Origin: GCA-2724215 sp015660315
GTDB lineage: Bacteria; Latescibacterota; UBA2968; UBA8231
Assembly (NCBI GenBank): GCA_029941315.1
Contig: JAPYQE010000005.1
Coordinates: 1-64,000 of the forward strand
Length of the DNA: 64,000 bases
Direction: 5' to 3'
Every line of letters starts with the position of its first letter. Position 1 is the first letter of the stretch. Both the position numbers and the translations under genes were made by a program. The notes beneath the pieces are model-generated. The model made no database searches. It was not told the DNA's origin and was given only the letters and a program-made list of their open reading frames with translations. Shown here piece by piece: positions 1 through 8,703 of this stretch.

Positions 1-2
1 GT

Positions 3-2090
3 TGGGAGGAGGAAGAGGAAGACGATGAAGATGAAGATGACGATGATGAAGAGGAGGATGACGACGATGATGACGACGATGAAGATAACGATGAAGACGA
101 TGAAAAAGACGAAGAGGAAGACGATGACGACGATGAAGAGGAAGACGATGACGACGATGAAAAAGACGAAGAAAAAGACGACGATGAAGACGACGATGAG
201 GGGAAAAAGAGGGCGCGCAAACCCACTTCTTTTTTGGATCGCTTCGTCTTCAATTTTCGCAAGGCCTTGCAGGCCTTTTACGCGATACAGGTAGCCTACG
301 AAGAGGGCGATAACGCCGGCAAGGAGCGCAAACTGCTCAATACTCGCCTTGCTGCCCTCAAAGAGTTCGACCCACTGCACGCCATAATCCCCTCGCTAGA
401 CGAAGCCGAGGAGATCGCCACCAGACGCGGCCAGAGCATCGACTCCAATCGCATTATCAAACGCAGCGCCCCACCGCGGTCAGCCCGATCCACCAGCCGC
501 CGATCGGCACCGCCTGCTTTGAGCTCAAGCGGCGGCGGGCTTGCCGGGCTTTCTGGGGGAAGCGGTAGCTCTGCGGGTGGCAGTGCCGCAGCCAGTAGTA
601 GTACCACAGCAGGTGGCAGCACCGGGGATTCCGCGACAGCAGCCGAGGTTGGGACGAGTGCCGTGGAATCATCGGGCGATGCCGGAGAAACCATAGACCC
701 TGCCGTTCTCGCTGCAGCCCTTGAAGCGACAGATGCAGGCCAAGACGAAGACGCGGCTCCGACACCCTCGGAGGAGGATATCGTCAAGCTCGCCCCGGTC
801 TCAGCGGCCAACTTCAGCCAGAAAGTGCACCAACTGGGCCAGTTGCTCGGCGCCGCCGAGCGGGGTGACGAGGCCGTATGGCAACTCTTTCTCGATCCCG
901 AGCGCTTGTTGGAGGAACGCCAGGCCCTCGCCGCCGCCTTGATCACCGCGGAGAGTCCCGCCAACCAGGCCTATCGATTAATCAAGGGCGCAACGCAGTT
1001 TATCGGCCTCAAACGCCTACTGCAGCTCGATCACCTGCGGCAACGCAACCGCCGCTTCACGACCCAGATCAGCGGCTTCATCAATATCGCCCAGGCCGCG
1101 CACAAAAACTTCCTGCCCAACGACCGCCAACTCGAAGGGCTCGACATCATCCTCGATCACACCGCCAATGCCCTGCTGAGACTCGAAAATCTGCGCATCA
1201 ATCGCCACTACGCGCAAGAACATCCCAACCACTATACTGCAGAAGCGGTGACCGCCTATCGAGAAAAGGCCCTCGCCTCGGTGCAGGCTTTTGTCGAAAG
1301 CGAATCGCTTGAAATAGCCCGCACCCAGGCCCAAGACGACACCGCGGCCATGGTCGATCTCTTCAGCACCGAACACTACGTCGCCGAACTGGTCGCCGAT
1401 TGCCGCGCCTACGCCGAGCAGCTCCAACAAGACGGGCACACCCAGTCGCTCGAAAAACTCGCCGCTACCTTTCAGGAAATTCCCATCGAATTCTCCCTCG
1501 CCGAACCCGCCGAACCCGAGTCAGAGCCGTTGCCTGCCAACCTGCAAACCAACGACAAACTCGGCGATATTTTTCAACGCGCCTGTAACTATCTCAGTGA
1601 ATCGGCTTGGGCGGTCCTTTGGGAACGGCACGAGCCGACGAAAGTAATTCCGCAAATAGTGGCCGTCGCCCACGCCGCTCTGTCGCCTTGTTTTGTCCTC
1701 AAACCCGAGCACCGACGCCACGCCACCCGGCCGCGTATGCCCATCACCGTGGTCTCGCTCGAAAAACTTACCGCCAACGCCGAGTTGCGCCATCTCTATG
1801 TGCGGGTGACCGCCAACGGCACAGTGCTCTATATCGAAGGCTATGAGGACGGCACTTATACCGACTTATTGGAATTGCGCGAGTATACTCAAGTCCGCAT
1901 GCAGGCTTCCAATGAGGGCGGCGAAGAAGGCAGTGATCCCCTGCAAACTGGGGAGAAATACCTATACACCCTAGGCCGCACGCAAGATTTCTTCGGCGCC
2001 AACGCGAGCGCCATTATCGCAAAATGTGTTCGCGACGAAGATGGAGAAATGAAAATATTCCCCACTTTTCGCCCCAAAGTCGGAGATTAA
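3..2090 (+). CDS. 5'-truncated acidic protein of unknown function
   Basis: The reading frame is open from base 3, so the gene begins before the window. The TTG at 234 is an internal codon and not the start. The visible part opens with about 66 codons that are almost all Asp or Glu, encoded by GAC/GAT/GAA/GAG repeats up to about position 200, then a short basic patch (KKRARK). A Ser/Gly/Ala/Thr-rich linker (about 450-640) follows. The remainder, about 780-2090, looks folded: helix-rich segments with many Leu/Ala/Gln/Glu, then a C-terminal part with beta-rich stretches (YVRVTANGTVLYIEGYEDG). I do not recognise a family and see no signal peptide or membrane segment in the visible part. The acidic tract could be a flexible ion- or protein-binding arm. 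There is no clear SD or promoter because the 5' end is missing. Confidence 0.8.
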   Translation, partial: WEEEEEDDEDEDDDDEEEDDDDDDDDEDNDEDDEKDEEEDDDDDEEEDDDDDEKDEEKDDDEDDDEGKKRARKPTSFLDRFVFNFRKALQAFYAIQVAYEEGDNAGKERKLLNTRLAALKEFDPLHAIIPSLDEAEEIATRRGQSIDSNRIIKRSAPPRSARSTSRRSAPPALSSSGGGLAGLSGGSGSSAGGSAAASSSTTAGGSTGDSATAAEVGTSAVESSGDAGETIDPAVLAAALEATDAGQDEDAAPTPSEEDIVKLAPVSAANFSQKVHQLGQLLGAAERGDEAVWQLFLDPERLLEERQALAAALITAESPANQAYRLIKGATQFIGLKRLLQLDHLRQRNRRFTTQISGFINIAQAAHKNFLPNDRQLEGLDIILDHTANALLRLENLRINRHYAQEHPNHYTAEAVTAYREKALASVQAFVESESLEIARTQAQDDTAAMVDLFSTEHYVAELVADCRAYAEQLQQDGHTQSLEKLAATFQEIPIEFSLAEPAEPESEPLPANLQTNDKLGDIFQRACNYLSESAWAVLWERHEPTKVIPQIVAVAHAALSPCFVLKPEHRRHATRPRMPITVVSLEKLTANAELRHLYVRVTANGTVLYIEGYEDGTYTDLLELREYTQVRMQASNEGGEEGSDPLQTGEKYLYTLGRTQDFFGANASAIIAKCVRDEDGEMKIFPTFRPKVGD

Positions 2091-2266
2091 TCGTATCTAT
2101 CCCCAGATAATGCAACTATCATATACGATTTTTCTGGGCAATGTACTTTTATCTTCCTAATGCCCTTTCTTTTTGTCGACATTTAATGCGGATCACAGAA
2201 ATAGATTAGACAACTCGCTAACTTTAACTAAGTAATTGACGCGATCACTCATGTATATTGTCATCT

Positions 2267-2285
2267 TGACGCCACAAAGGCGTCA
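2267..2285. promoter_or_regulatory. 7-bp inverted repeat upstream of small secreted peptide
   Basis: TGACGCC (2267-2273) and GGCGTCA (2279-2285) form a perfect 7-bp dyad with a 5-nt spacer. It ends 21 nt before the ATG at 2307. It could be an operator or a leader hairpin. There is no T-run, so a terminator is unlikely. Confidence 0.35.
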
Positions 2286-2306
2286 TCATTTTAAAGAAGC
2301 CGACTC

Positions 2307-2462
2307 ATGCAGTATGTGCACAAACTGGTCCTCATGGCCAGCATCCTTTGTTTAGGACTGAGCCCTGCCTTAGTCATGAACCACGGAGGTGACGAACACG
2401 GTGAGCACATGGGTGGCCCTGCGACGGCGGTGGTGGTGGCGGCAGCTAGTCCGCCCTGCTAA
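2307..2462 (+). CDS. small secreted peptide, His/Asp/Gly-rich (51 aa)
   Basis: A 51-codon ORF starts at ATG 2307 and ends at TAA 2460-2462. The first 20-24 residues form a plausible signal peptide (MQYVHKLVLMASILCLGLSP, ending near ALVM). A short mature part follows with HGGDEHGEHMGG, a His/Asp/Glu cluster that could bind a metal, then an Ala/Val run and a terminal Cys. It lies 140 nt upstream of oadG on the same strand and is preceded by an inverted repeat, which supports a real transcription unit. No family is recognised. Length, signal-like N-terminus and position support it; the weak SD (AAAGAAG) and shortness argue for caution. Confidence 0.45.
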   Translation: MQYVHKLVLMASILCLGLSPALVMNHGGDEHGEHMGGPATAVVVAAASPPC

Positions 2463-2601
2463 ATACCGATAAAACAACGCGCGCTGATCGTAATAGATAG
2501 GAGTGCGTTGTTGTGTACGCCAGGCAATATTTTTTGACTTATCCGCTAACTATCCTAAATTAGTCCATTTTGTTGTTCTTTCGCTTCAAACAAGCAAACG
2601 C

Positions 2602-2874
2602 ATGCAGGCAATCTCATTTAGCTTCAACTATCAGAATATAATCGCCGGGCAAGGCTTTGAACTAGCCTTTGCGGGTATGACCATCGTCTTTACCGCTTTG
2701 GTCCTCGTCAGCATCTTTATCGTTCTGCTGCCCAAGGTCCTCGTGGTGCTCAATCGACTCATTCCCGAAGTGCATCACCACACTGCGGCGCCACAACAAC
2801 GCGAGACGAGCGACGAGACCGCAATCGCCGCGGCGATCGGCTTCGCCCTGCACACGCAACAACAATCCCGTTAG
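2602..2874 (+). CDS. oadG: sodium-pump decarboxylase gamma subunit (OadG-like)
   Basis: A 90-residue membrane protein with one strongly hydrophobic segment (about residues 17-42, ending FIVLLPKVLVVLNRL) followed by a charged cytoplasmic tail. This is the usual layout of the small gamma subunit that anchors the alpha subunit to the beta subunit and helps zinc-dependent assembly. The tail has a His cluster (EVHHHTAAP), consistent with the metal-binding tail of the family. The frame is open back to a GTG at 2503, but the N-terminal extension is unlike the family, so ATG 2602 is chosen. It ends 2 nt before oadB, so the two are translated together. Identification is by size, topology and operon position as well as sequence. 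Confidence 0.75.
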   Translation: MQAISFSFNYQNIIAGQGFELAFAGMTIVFTALVLVSIFIVLLPKVLVVLNRLIPEVHHHTAAPQQRETSDETAIAAAIGFALHTQQQSR

Positions 2875-2876
2875 CC

Positions 2877-4004
2877 ATGCATATTCTAGTTGAGTTCCTC
2901 GCCACCACCGCCGTGGCCAATATGACGATTGGCAACCTGCTGATGCTGGTCGTCGGTATGGTCTTTATCAGCCTGGCCATCCGCAAGGACTACGAGCCAC
3001 TATTGCTTGTGCCCATCGGCTTCGGTTGCATCGTCGGCAATATCCCATCGATCGCCAGTATGGCCGTCGGCGTCTACGACCAAGGTAGCGTACTCTCCTA
3101 TATCTATTTCGGCGTCAGCCAGGGCATTTTCCCGCCGCTGATCTTTCTCGGCATCGGCGCGATGACCGATTTCTCGACGATGCTCTCCAGCCCGCGGTTG
3201 GTGCTATTGGGCGCTGCAGCGCAGATGGGCATTTTCCTGACCCTGATCGGCGCGCTCTACTTGGGCTTTTCACCCGCCGAGGCGGGGGCCATCGGCATCA
3301 TCGGCGGCGCCGACGGACCGACGGCGATCTTCCTTGCAGCTAAACTCGCACCGCATTTGCTTGGGGCCATCGCCATCGCCGCCTATTCCTATATGGCTTT
3401 GGTGCCAGTGATCCAACCACCGATTATGAAGCTGCTGACGACCCGTAAGGAACGGCTGATTCGCATGAAGCCCCCGCGCGAGGTCAGCCAACGCGAAAAG
3501 ATCATCTTCCCCGTCGTGGCCTTTTTGATCTGCGCGCTGATCGCCCCCGCGTCGATCGGGCTGATCGGCATGTTATTCTTCGGCAACCTGCTCAAGGAGA
3601 GCACTGTCACCGAGCGCCTGGCCAACACCGCTCGCACCGCGCTGATCGATATCGTCACCATCCTGCTCGGTTTCTCGGTCGGCTGCTCGACCCAGGCCCA
3701 GGCTTTTCTCACGCCGGAATCGATCCTGATCTTCGGCCTCGGCGCCCTGTCTTTCGCGGTAGCCACCGCCTGCGGCGTGCTCTTCGCCAAATTCATGAAC
3801 CTTTTCAGCAAAGACAAAATCAATCCCCTCGTCGGCGCCGCTGGCGTCTCGGCCGTGCCCGACTCGGCCCGCGTCGTCCAGATGATCGGCCAACAGGAAG
3901 ACCCTAACAACTACCTGCTGATGCACGCGATGGCGCCCAATGTCGCTGGCGTCATCGGCTCGGCGGTGGGGGCCGGCATCCTGTGGTCGGTGTTGGTGGG
4001 ATAG
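2877..4004 (+). CDS. oadB: sodium-pump decarboxylase beta subunit (OadB-like)
   Basis: A 375-residue integral membrane protein of about nine to ten hydrophobic segments, the normal length for the beta subunit of oxaloacetate, methylmalonyl-CoA or glutaconyl-CoA decarboxylases. This subunit couples decarboxylation of carboxybiotin to sodium export. The family signature around the ion site is visible: GGADGPTAIFLA near residue 140, and further on NPLVGAAGVSAVPDSARVVQ, followed by HAMAPNVAGVIGSA. ATG 2877 follows the oadG stop directly. The next gene, oadA, starts about 30 nt downstream. The substrate cannot be read from this subunit. Confidence 0.93.
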   Translation: MHILVEFLATTAVANMTIGNLLMLVVGMVFISLAIRKDYEPLLLVPIGFGCIVGNIPSIASMAVGVYDQGSVLSYIYFGVSQGIFPPLIFLGIGAMTDFSTMLSSPRLVLLGAAAQMGIFLTLIGALYLGFSPAEAGAIGIIGGADGPTAIFLAAKLAPHLLGAIAIAAYSYMALVPVIQPPIMKLLTTRKERLIRMKPPREVSQREKIIFPVVAFLICALIAPASIGLIGMLFFGNLLKESTVTERLANTARTALIDIVTILLGFSVGCSTQAQAFLTPESILIFGLGALSFAVATACGVLFAKFMNLFSKDKINPLVGAAGVSAVPDSARVVQMIGQQEDPNNYLLMHAMAPNVAGVIGSAVGAGILWSVLVG

Positions 4005-4034
4005 AAACAGCTTTATAACAACGAGGATGTGATC

Positions 4035-5834
4035 GTGAGTAAGAAAAAAGTCCGCTTTATGTGCACCGCTTTCCGCGACGGCTTCCAGTCGGTCTACGGG
4101 GCGCGGGTCTTTACCCCTGATTTTCTGCCCGCCATCGCCGCGGCCAAGGACGCTGGTATAGACTACTTCGAAGCCGGCGGCGGCGCGCGTTTCCAATCGC
4201 TCTACTTCTATTGCAATGAAGACGCCTTCGCGATGACCGATGCCTTCCGCGAAGTGGCCGGCCCCGACGCCAACCTGCAGACCTTGTCGCGCGGGGTTAA
4301 TGTCGTCGGCCTGGAGTCTCAGCCGAGCGATATCGTCAAGCTGCACGCCGACCTCTTCAAAAAACACGGCATTTCGACCATCCGCAATTTCGACGCCCTC
4401 AACGACGTCGACAACCTGATCTATTCGGGCCAATGCATCGTCGACGCCGGGCTCAAACACCAGGTCTGCGTTACCCTGATGGAGCTGCCGCCGGGCTGCA
4501 CCGGCGCGCACGACTCGGCCTTCTATATCGACACCCTGCGCCAGATCCTCGACGCCGGCATTCCCTACGACTCGGTCTGCTTCAAAGACGCCTCGGGCAC
4601 CGCCGTGCCCTCAAAAGTCTACGAGACGATCTCCGAGGCGCGCGCGATGCTGCCCGAAGATACCTTCATCCATTTTCATACGCACGAAACGGCCGGCATC
4701 GGCGTAGCGACAAACCTCGCTGCTCTAGACGCCGGTGCCGACGCAATAGACCTTTCGATGGCGCCCTGCTCAGGTGGCACCTGCCAGCCGGATATTATTG
4801 TCATGTGGCACGCGCTGCGCGGCTCCGACTACGATCTCGATATCGACATCGACAAGGTCCGCGACGCCGAAGAAGTCTTCAAAGAATGCATGGCCGACTA
4901 CTTTTTGCCGCCCGAGGCGGTCGCCGTCGAGCCGATGATCCCCTGGAGCCCGATGCCCGGCGGCGCGTTGACGGCCAATACCCAGATGCTGCGCGACAAT
5001 GGCATCATGGACAAATACCCCGACATGATCAAGGCCATGGGCGAAGTTGTCGAAAAGGGTGGTTTCGGCACCTCGGTAACGCCGGTCTCGCAGTTTTATT
5101 TTCAGCAGGCGTTTAACAATGTGATGTTCGGCACCTGGGAGCGCATCGCCGAACCCTACGGCCAGATGGTCTTGGGCTATTTCGGCAAAACGCCGGTAGC
5201 GCCGGACGCCGAAGTAGCCAAGATTGCCTCCGAGCAACTCGGCCTAGAGCCGACGACGCAAAAACCATTAGAACGCAACGACGCCGATCCGACGAAGGGC
5301 GTCGAAGCCGCACGCAAGCAATTGCTGCAAGCCAATCTTGCGGATAGCGACGAAAACATCTTTATCGTCGCTACCTGCAAGGACAAGGGCCTGGCCTTTC
5401 TCAAGGGCGAGGCCGAGGTTGGGGTGCGCAAGATCGAAAAGAAGGAAGAAGCCGCACCAGCTGAAGGCCCGGCGCGTTATACCGTCAACGTCAACGGCAA
5501 AAGCTATAACCTCGCCATCGACGGCGACACCGCCACGGTCGACGGCAAGCCTTACCAGGTGAGTCTCGGTGAGGCAACGGCTGAAGGAGCAGCGGCACTA
5601 CCAGCTCTCAAAGACGGCGGCGGCACGCCCGTAAAGGCGCAGATGCCCGGCAAGGTGATCCGCCTGCTCGCGCAGGCTGGCGACCACATCGAAGCGGGCG
5701 ATGGCATCCTGGTCTTGGAAGCGATGAAGATGGAAATGCCAGTAACAGCCCCCGCCGCAGGCACAATCACCGATATTTCGGTGGGCGCCGGCGAGCAGGT
5801 GGTCAACGGGCAGGTGTTGGCGCATATCGGCTGA
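4035..5834 (+). CDS. oadA: biotin-dependent decarboxylase alpha subunit (carboxyltransferase plus biotin carrier)
   Basis: A 599-residue protein. The N-terminal TIM-barrel carboxyltransferase domain (about 1-300) begins MCTAFRDGFQSVYGARV, where Asp is the metal ligand; it carries the catalytic-Lys segment SVCFKDASGT and the metal segment FHTHETAGIGVATN. A conserved carboxylase middle domain follows. The biotin carrier domain is at the C-terminus with biotinyl-lysine motif LEAMKMEMP near residue 560. The motifs differ somewhat from textbook OadA (TLRDAHQSL; HTHDT), and CSGGTCQPD resembles the pyruvate-carboxylase version, so the substrate could be oxaloacetate, pyruvate or another acid. The frame allows GTG at 4029 or GTG at 4035; GAGG at 4023-4026 is better spaced for 4035. 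Clustering with oadG, oadB and convergent birA supports a membrane decarboxylase complex. Confidence 0.9.
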   Translation: MSKKKVRFMCTAFRDGFQSVYGARVFTPDFLPAIAAAKDAGIDYFEAGGGARFQSLYFYCNEDAFAMTDAFREVAGPDANLQTLSRGVNVVGLESQPSDIVKLHADLFKKHGISTIRNFDALNDVDNLIYSGQCIVDAGLKHQVCVTLMELPPGCTGAHDSAFYIDTLRQILDAGIPYDSVCFKDASGTAVPSKVYETISEARAMLPEDTFIHFHTHETAGIGVATNLAALDAGADAIDLSMAPCSGGTCQPDIIVMWHALRGSDYDLDIDIDKVRDAEEVFKECMADYFLPPEAVAVEPMIPWSPMPGGALTANTQMLRDNGIMDKYPDMIKAMGEVVEKGGFGTSVTPVSQFYFQQAFNNVMFGTWERIAEPYGQMVLGYFGKTPVAPDAEVAKIASEQLGLEPTTQKPLERNDADPTKGVEAARKQLLQANLADSDENIFIVATCKDKGLAFLKGEAEVGVRKIEKKEEAAPAEGPARYTVNVNGKSYNLAIDGDTATVDGKPYQVSLGEATAEGAAALPALKDGGGTPVKAQMPGKVIRLLAQAGDHIEAGDGILVLEAMKMEMPVTAPAAGTITDISVGAGEQVVNGQVLAHIG

Positions 5835-5836
5835 AC

Positions 5837-6556
5837 TCAGCCGTCGACATCCCCGGCCCACACCTCGCGCTGCCTCCCATCGTCTTCGCGCAACAACAAC
5901 TGCCCGGCGTCGCCGAAACCCAGCACCACCCCCGTGCACCGGTCCGCGTCTTCGCCGACTTCGACATATTGCCCCATATTGGCACAACGCATCTCCCACG
6001 CCTCCCGCAAGGCGGCAAAGCCGCCAGCCTGCCAACGACCGACCCATTCGCCCAAGTGAAGCAATAGTCCATCCAGCACTTCCTCGACCGCGACTTCACT
6101 GCCTGTTTCTATACGCAGCGAAGTCGCCGGCCGATCGATCGCCGCCGCCTCGTCGGTGTCCATATTGACATTGAGCCCGATGCCCAACACCACCGCCTGG
6201 CTGCGTTGTGCTAAAATGCCGCAAATCTTGCGCCCATTCACCAGTACGTCATTCGGCCACTTGGTCTGCGCGGCGATGTCCTTTCCTTCGAGAAAAGTCG
6301 CCACACCCAAAGCCGCTGCCATCGGCAACGACAGCAATTGCATATTGGGTGCCGCGCTGCGCAATAGCATAGAAAAGGTCAAATTACGGCCCGGTTGCGT
6401 CAGCCAACGCCGCTTGTAGCGCCCCCGACCCGCCGTCTGCGCACGAGCGGCCAAAACAAAACCGTCCGGCAGTTCCCGCTCCTCGTGCAACCATTGCGAC
6501 AATGTAGTATTCGTCGAAGGCAATTCATCATGCCACTGAGGTATCTGAAATTTCAT
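5837..6556 (-). CDS. birA: biotin--[biotin carboxyl carrier protein] ligase (class I, no HTH)
   Basis: Attaches biotin to carrier lysines through biotinyl-AMP. The catalytic loop is AQTAGRGRYKRRW, followed by KWPNDVLVNGRKICGIL and GIGLNVNM, all classic biotin-ligase motifs, and an SH3-like C-terminal domain ending with DGRQREVWAGD. With ATG 6556 the protein is 239 residues; an upstream ATG at 6577 is also possible. There is no N-terminal helix-turn-helix, so it is a class I enzyme without repressor function. The gene is convergent with oadA, only 2 nt separating the stop codons, which fits a role in biotinylating OadA. Confidence 0.93.
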   Translation of the reverse strand: MKFQIPQWHDELPSTNTTLSQWLHEERELPDGFVLAARAQTAGRGRYKRRWLTQPGRNLTFSMLLRSAAPNMQLLSLPMAAALGVATFLEGKDIAAQTKWPNDVLVNGRKICGILAQRSQAVVLGIGLNVNMDTDEAAAIDRPATSLRIETGSEVAVEEVLDGLLLHLGEWVGRWQAGGFAALREAWEMRCANMGQYVEVGEDADRCTGVVLGFGDAGQLLLREDDGRQREVWAGDVDG

Positions 6557-6747
6557 ATTTTTAAATATAAGAAGCATTGTCAAAATTCTCGCCACACGGG
6601 CTTCTCATCCGACAGACGCGAAACCGCACTGGGGATTGCCGAGTAAATACGCCAGCAGATAAATTTTTCACGCCGGCTACGCGTCATCTTTGCCGCGAGC
6701 TATAGATTTGCCATTGTAGGTCCCAGTGGGGATATTTGATAAACCTT

Positions 6748-6773
6748 AGAGCCGGCCAATCCGGGCCGGCTCT
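6748..6773 (+). promoter_or_regulatory. GC-rich hairpin in the uup leader (attenuator-like)
   Basis: AGAGCCGGCC (6748-6757) pairs perfectly with GGCCGGCTCT (6764-6773) across a 6-nt loop, followed by ACTCTTTT. The ATG of the ABC-F gene is 14 nt downstream. No plus-strand gene lies between oadA (ends 5834) and this point, and birA runs the other way, so the hairpin has no upstream plus-strand gene to terminate. It is therefore more likely a leader structure acting on transcription or initiation of the ABC-F gene. Confidence 0.55.
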
Positions 6774-6786
6774 ACTCTTTTATGCA

Positions 6787-8556
6787 ATGGCCCTGATAAA
6801 CCTCCGCAACGCGACCATAGCCTTTGGCGGCCCACCGATCCTCGCCGACATCAGTCTGCGTATCGAGCGCGACGAACGCGTCTGCCTCTACGGTCGCAAC
6901 GGCGAAGGCAAATCCACCCTGTTGAAAATGCTCAACGGCGAGATCGCGCCCGACTCGGGCGAACTCGCCCGCGCCAACGGCCTGCGCACCGCCTACCTGA
7001 ACCAGGATACGCCCGCCGACCTCGCAGGCACCGTACGCGAAATTGTCGCCGCCGGCGTGAAAGACGCCCCCGACCACCAAATCGACAGCGCGCTCTCCAG
7101 GCTGAGCCTCGACCCCAACACCAACTTCGATGAGCTTTCCGGCGGCCTCAAACGCCGCGTGCTCCTGGCCCGCGCCATCGCCGCCGAGCCGGACGTGCTG
7201 CTGCTTGACGAACCCACCAACCACCTCGACATCGGGTCGATCACCTATCTCGAAGAATTCCTGCTGCGTTGGAACGGCACCGTGGTCTTCGTCACACACG
7301 ACCGCGCCCTGCTGCGCAAACTCGCCACCCGCATCATCGAGATCGACCGCGGCCAGGTCTACTCCTTCGCGGAAAACTACGAAACCTTTCTGCGCCGCCG
7401 CGAAGAACGATTCGCCACCGAAGCCGACCAGGCCGCCCTCTTTGACCACAGATTATCCGAAGAAGAAGTCTGGATCCGCCAGGGTATCAAGGCGCGCCGC
7501 ACCCGCAACGAGGGCCGGGTCCGCGCGCTAGAGAAAATGCGCGAAGAGCGCCGCAAACGCCGCCAGCACCAAGATGTCTCCCGATTACAAGTACAGCAGG
7601 CCGAGCGCTCTGGCGACTTGGTGCTCGAAGTCCGCGACCTCGAATTCGGCTATGGTGAAGAATCACTGGTGCGCGATTTCTCAACGATTATCGGTCGTGG
7701 CGACAAAATCGGCATCATCGGCCGCAATGGTGCGGGCAAGACGAGCTTGCTGCAACTAATCCTCGGCCAACTCAAACCACGGCAAGGCAGCGTGCGGCAC
7801 GGCACCCGGCTCAAGATCGCGCGCTTCGACCAACACCGTGAGGCGCTCAACCTCAAAGAGTCCGTCGCCGAGAATATCGCCCCTGGACAGGAGTTTCTCG
7901 AAATCAACGGCCAACGCCGCCACGTCTACGGTTACTTGCAGGATTTCCTCTTCACCCCCGAACGCGCCCGCACTCCCGTCGGCGTGCTCTCCGGCGGCGA
8001 GCGCAACCGTCTGCTCCTAGCCCGGATCCTCGCCCGACCGGTTAACCTGCTGATCCTCGACGAGCCGACCAACGACCTCGACGTCGAAACACTCGACCTG
8101 CTCGAAGAACAGTTGGTCGCCTACGCGGGCACGCTAATCCTCGTCAGCCACGACCGCGACTTCCTCGACCACGTCACCACCAGCACTCTGGTCTTCGAAG
8201 GCGACGGCAAAATCGGCGACTACACTGGCGGTTACAGCGACTGGCGCCGTTTGCAACAGACCAACTCAACTCCGCCCAAAGCCTCCAATACATCGCCACA
8301 GCGCAAGGCCACAGCGCCCCTCCGCAAAGCCAAGCTCAGCTTTAACGATCGCCGCGAGCTCGAAGCCCTACCCGGACAAATCGAAGATCTAGAAAGCGAG
8401 CAGGGAGCCTTACACCAGCGCATGGCTGACCCCGCGTTCTACCAGGAAGGCGCGACCGCGATCAGCACCGCTAAAGAACAGCTCGACGCCCTTGAACAAA
8501 ACTTGGCGACGGCCTACGCCCGCTGGGAGGCGCTGGCCCAACTCGAAGAGAGCTGA
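6787..8556 (+). CDS. uup: ABC-F family ATPase, Uup type
   Basis: A soluble protein of 589 residues with two ATP-binding cassettes and no membrane segments. Cassette 1 has Walker A GRNGEGKST and signature LSGGLKRRVLLARA with LLLDEPTNHLD. Cassette 2 has GRNGAGKTS, LSGGERNRLLLARI and LILDEPTNDLD. A C-terminal coiled coil (about residues 520-585, ELEALPGQIEDLESEQGALH onward) is the mark of Uup, which acts on ribosomes and branched DNA intermediates, rather than EttA. The frame is open to 6736, but ATG 6787 (MALINLRNATIAFGG) matches the usual N-terminus. A strong hairpin precedes the start. Confidence 0.92.
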   Translation: MALINLRNATIAFGGPPILADISLRIERDERVCLYGRNGEGKSTLLKMLNGEIAPDSGELARANGLRTAYLNQDTPADLAGTVREIVAAGVKDAPDHQIDSALSRLSLDPNTNFDELSGGLKRRVLLARAIAAEPDVLLLDEPTNHLDIGSITYLEEFLLRWNGTVVFVTHDRALLRKLATRIIEIDRGQVYSFAENYETFLRRREERFATEADQAALFDHRLSEEEVWIRQGIKARRTRNEGRVRALEKMREERRKRRQHQDVSRLQVQQAERSGDLVLEVRDLEFGYGEESLVRDFSTIIGRGDKIGIIGRNGAGKTSLLQLILGQLKPRQGSVRHGTRLKIARFDQHREALNLKESVAENIAPGQEFLEINGQRRHVYGYLQDFLFTPERARTPVGVLSGGERNRLLLARILARPVNLLILDEPTNDLDVETLDLLEEQLVAYAGTLILVSHDRDFLDHVTTSTLVFEGDGKIGDYTGGYSDWRRLQQTNSTPPKASNTSPQRKATAPLRKAKLSFNDRRELEALPGQIEDLESEQGALHQRMADPAFYQEGATAISTAKEQLDALEQNLATAYARWEALAQLEES

Positions 8557-8703
8557 TTACAACCCAGCCCCTACATGGCAGAATGACGACTCCGTTGGCG
8601 ACCCCATTGCACCGACCATTGCGTTGACAGTCTATTCGTTTTGTAGCATTTTTGCATAAATACGTAAACTTTCTTTCCCTTCCACCCAGATTGTGCAGAT
8701 TCT

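Noticed and set aside
25..294. Met/Thr/Lys-rich ORF in the GAN repeat
   Set aside because: It is the shifted reading of the acidic tract; the frame from base 3 joins smoothly to the long protein.
3573..4511. 312-codon minus-strand ORF across oadB/oadA
   Set aside because: Antisense to two clearly conserved genes; composition (Arg/His/Gly/Ala-rich) typical of GC-rich shadows.
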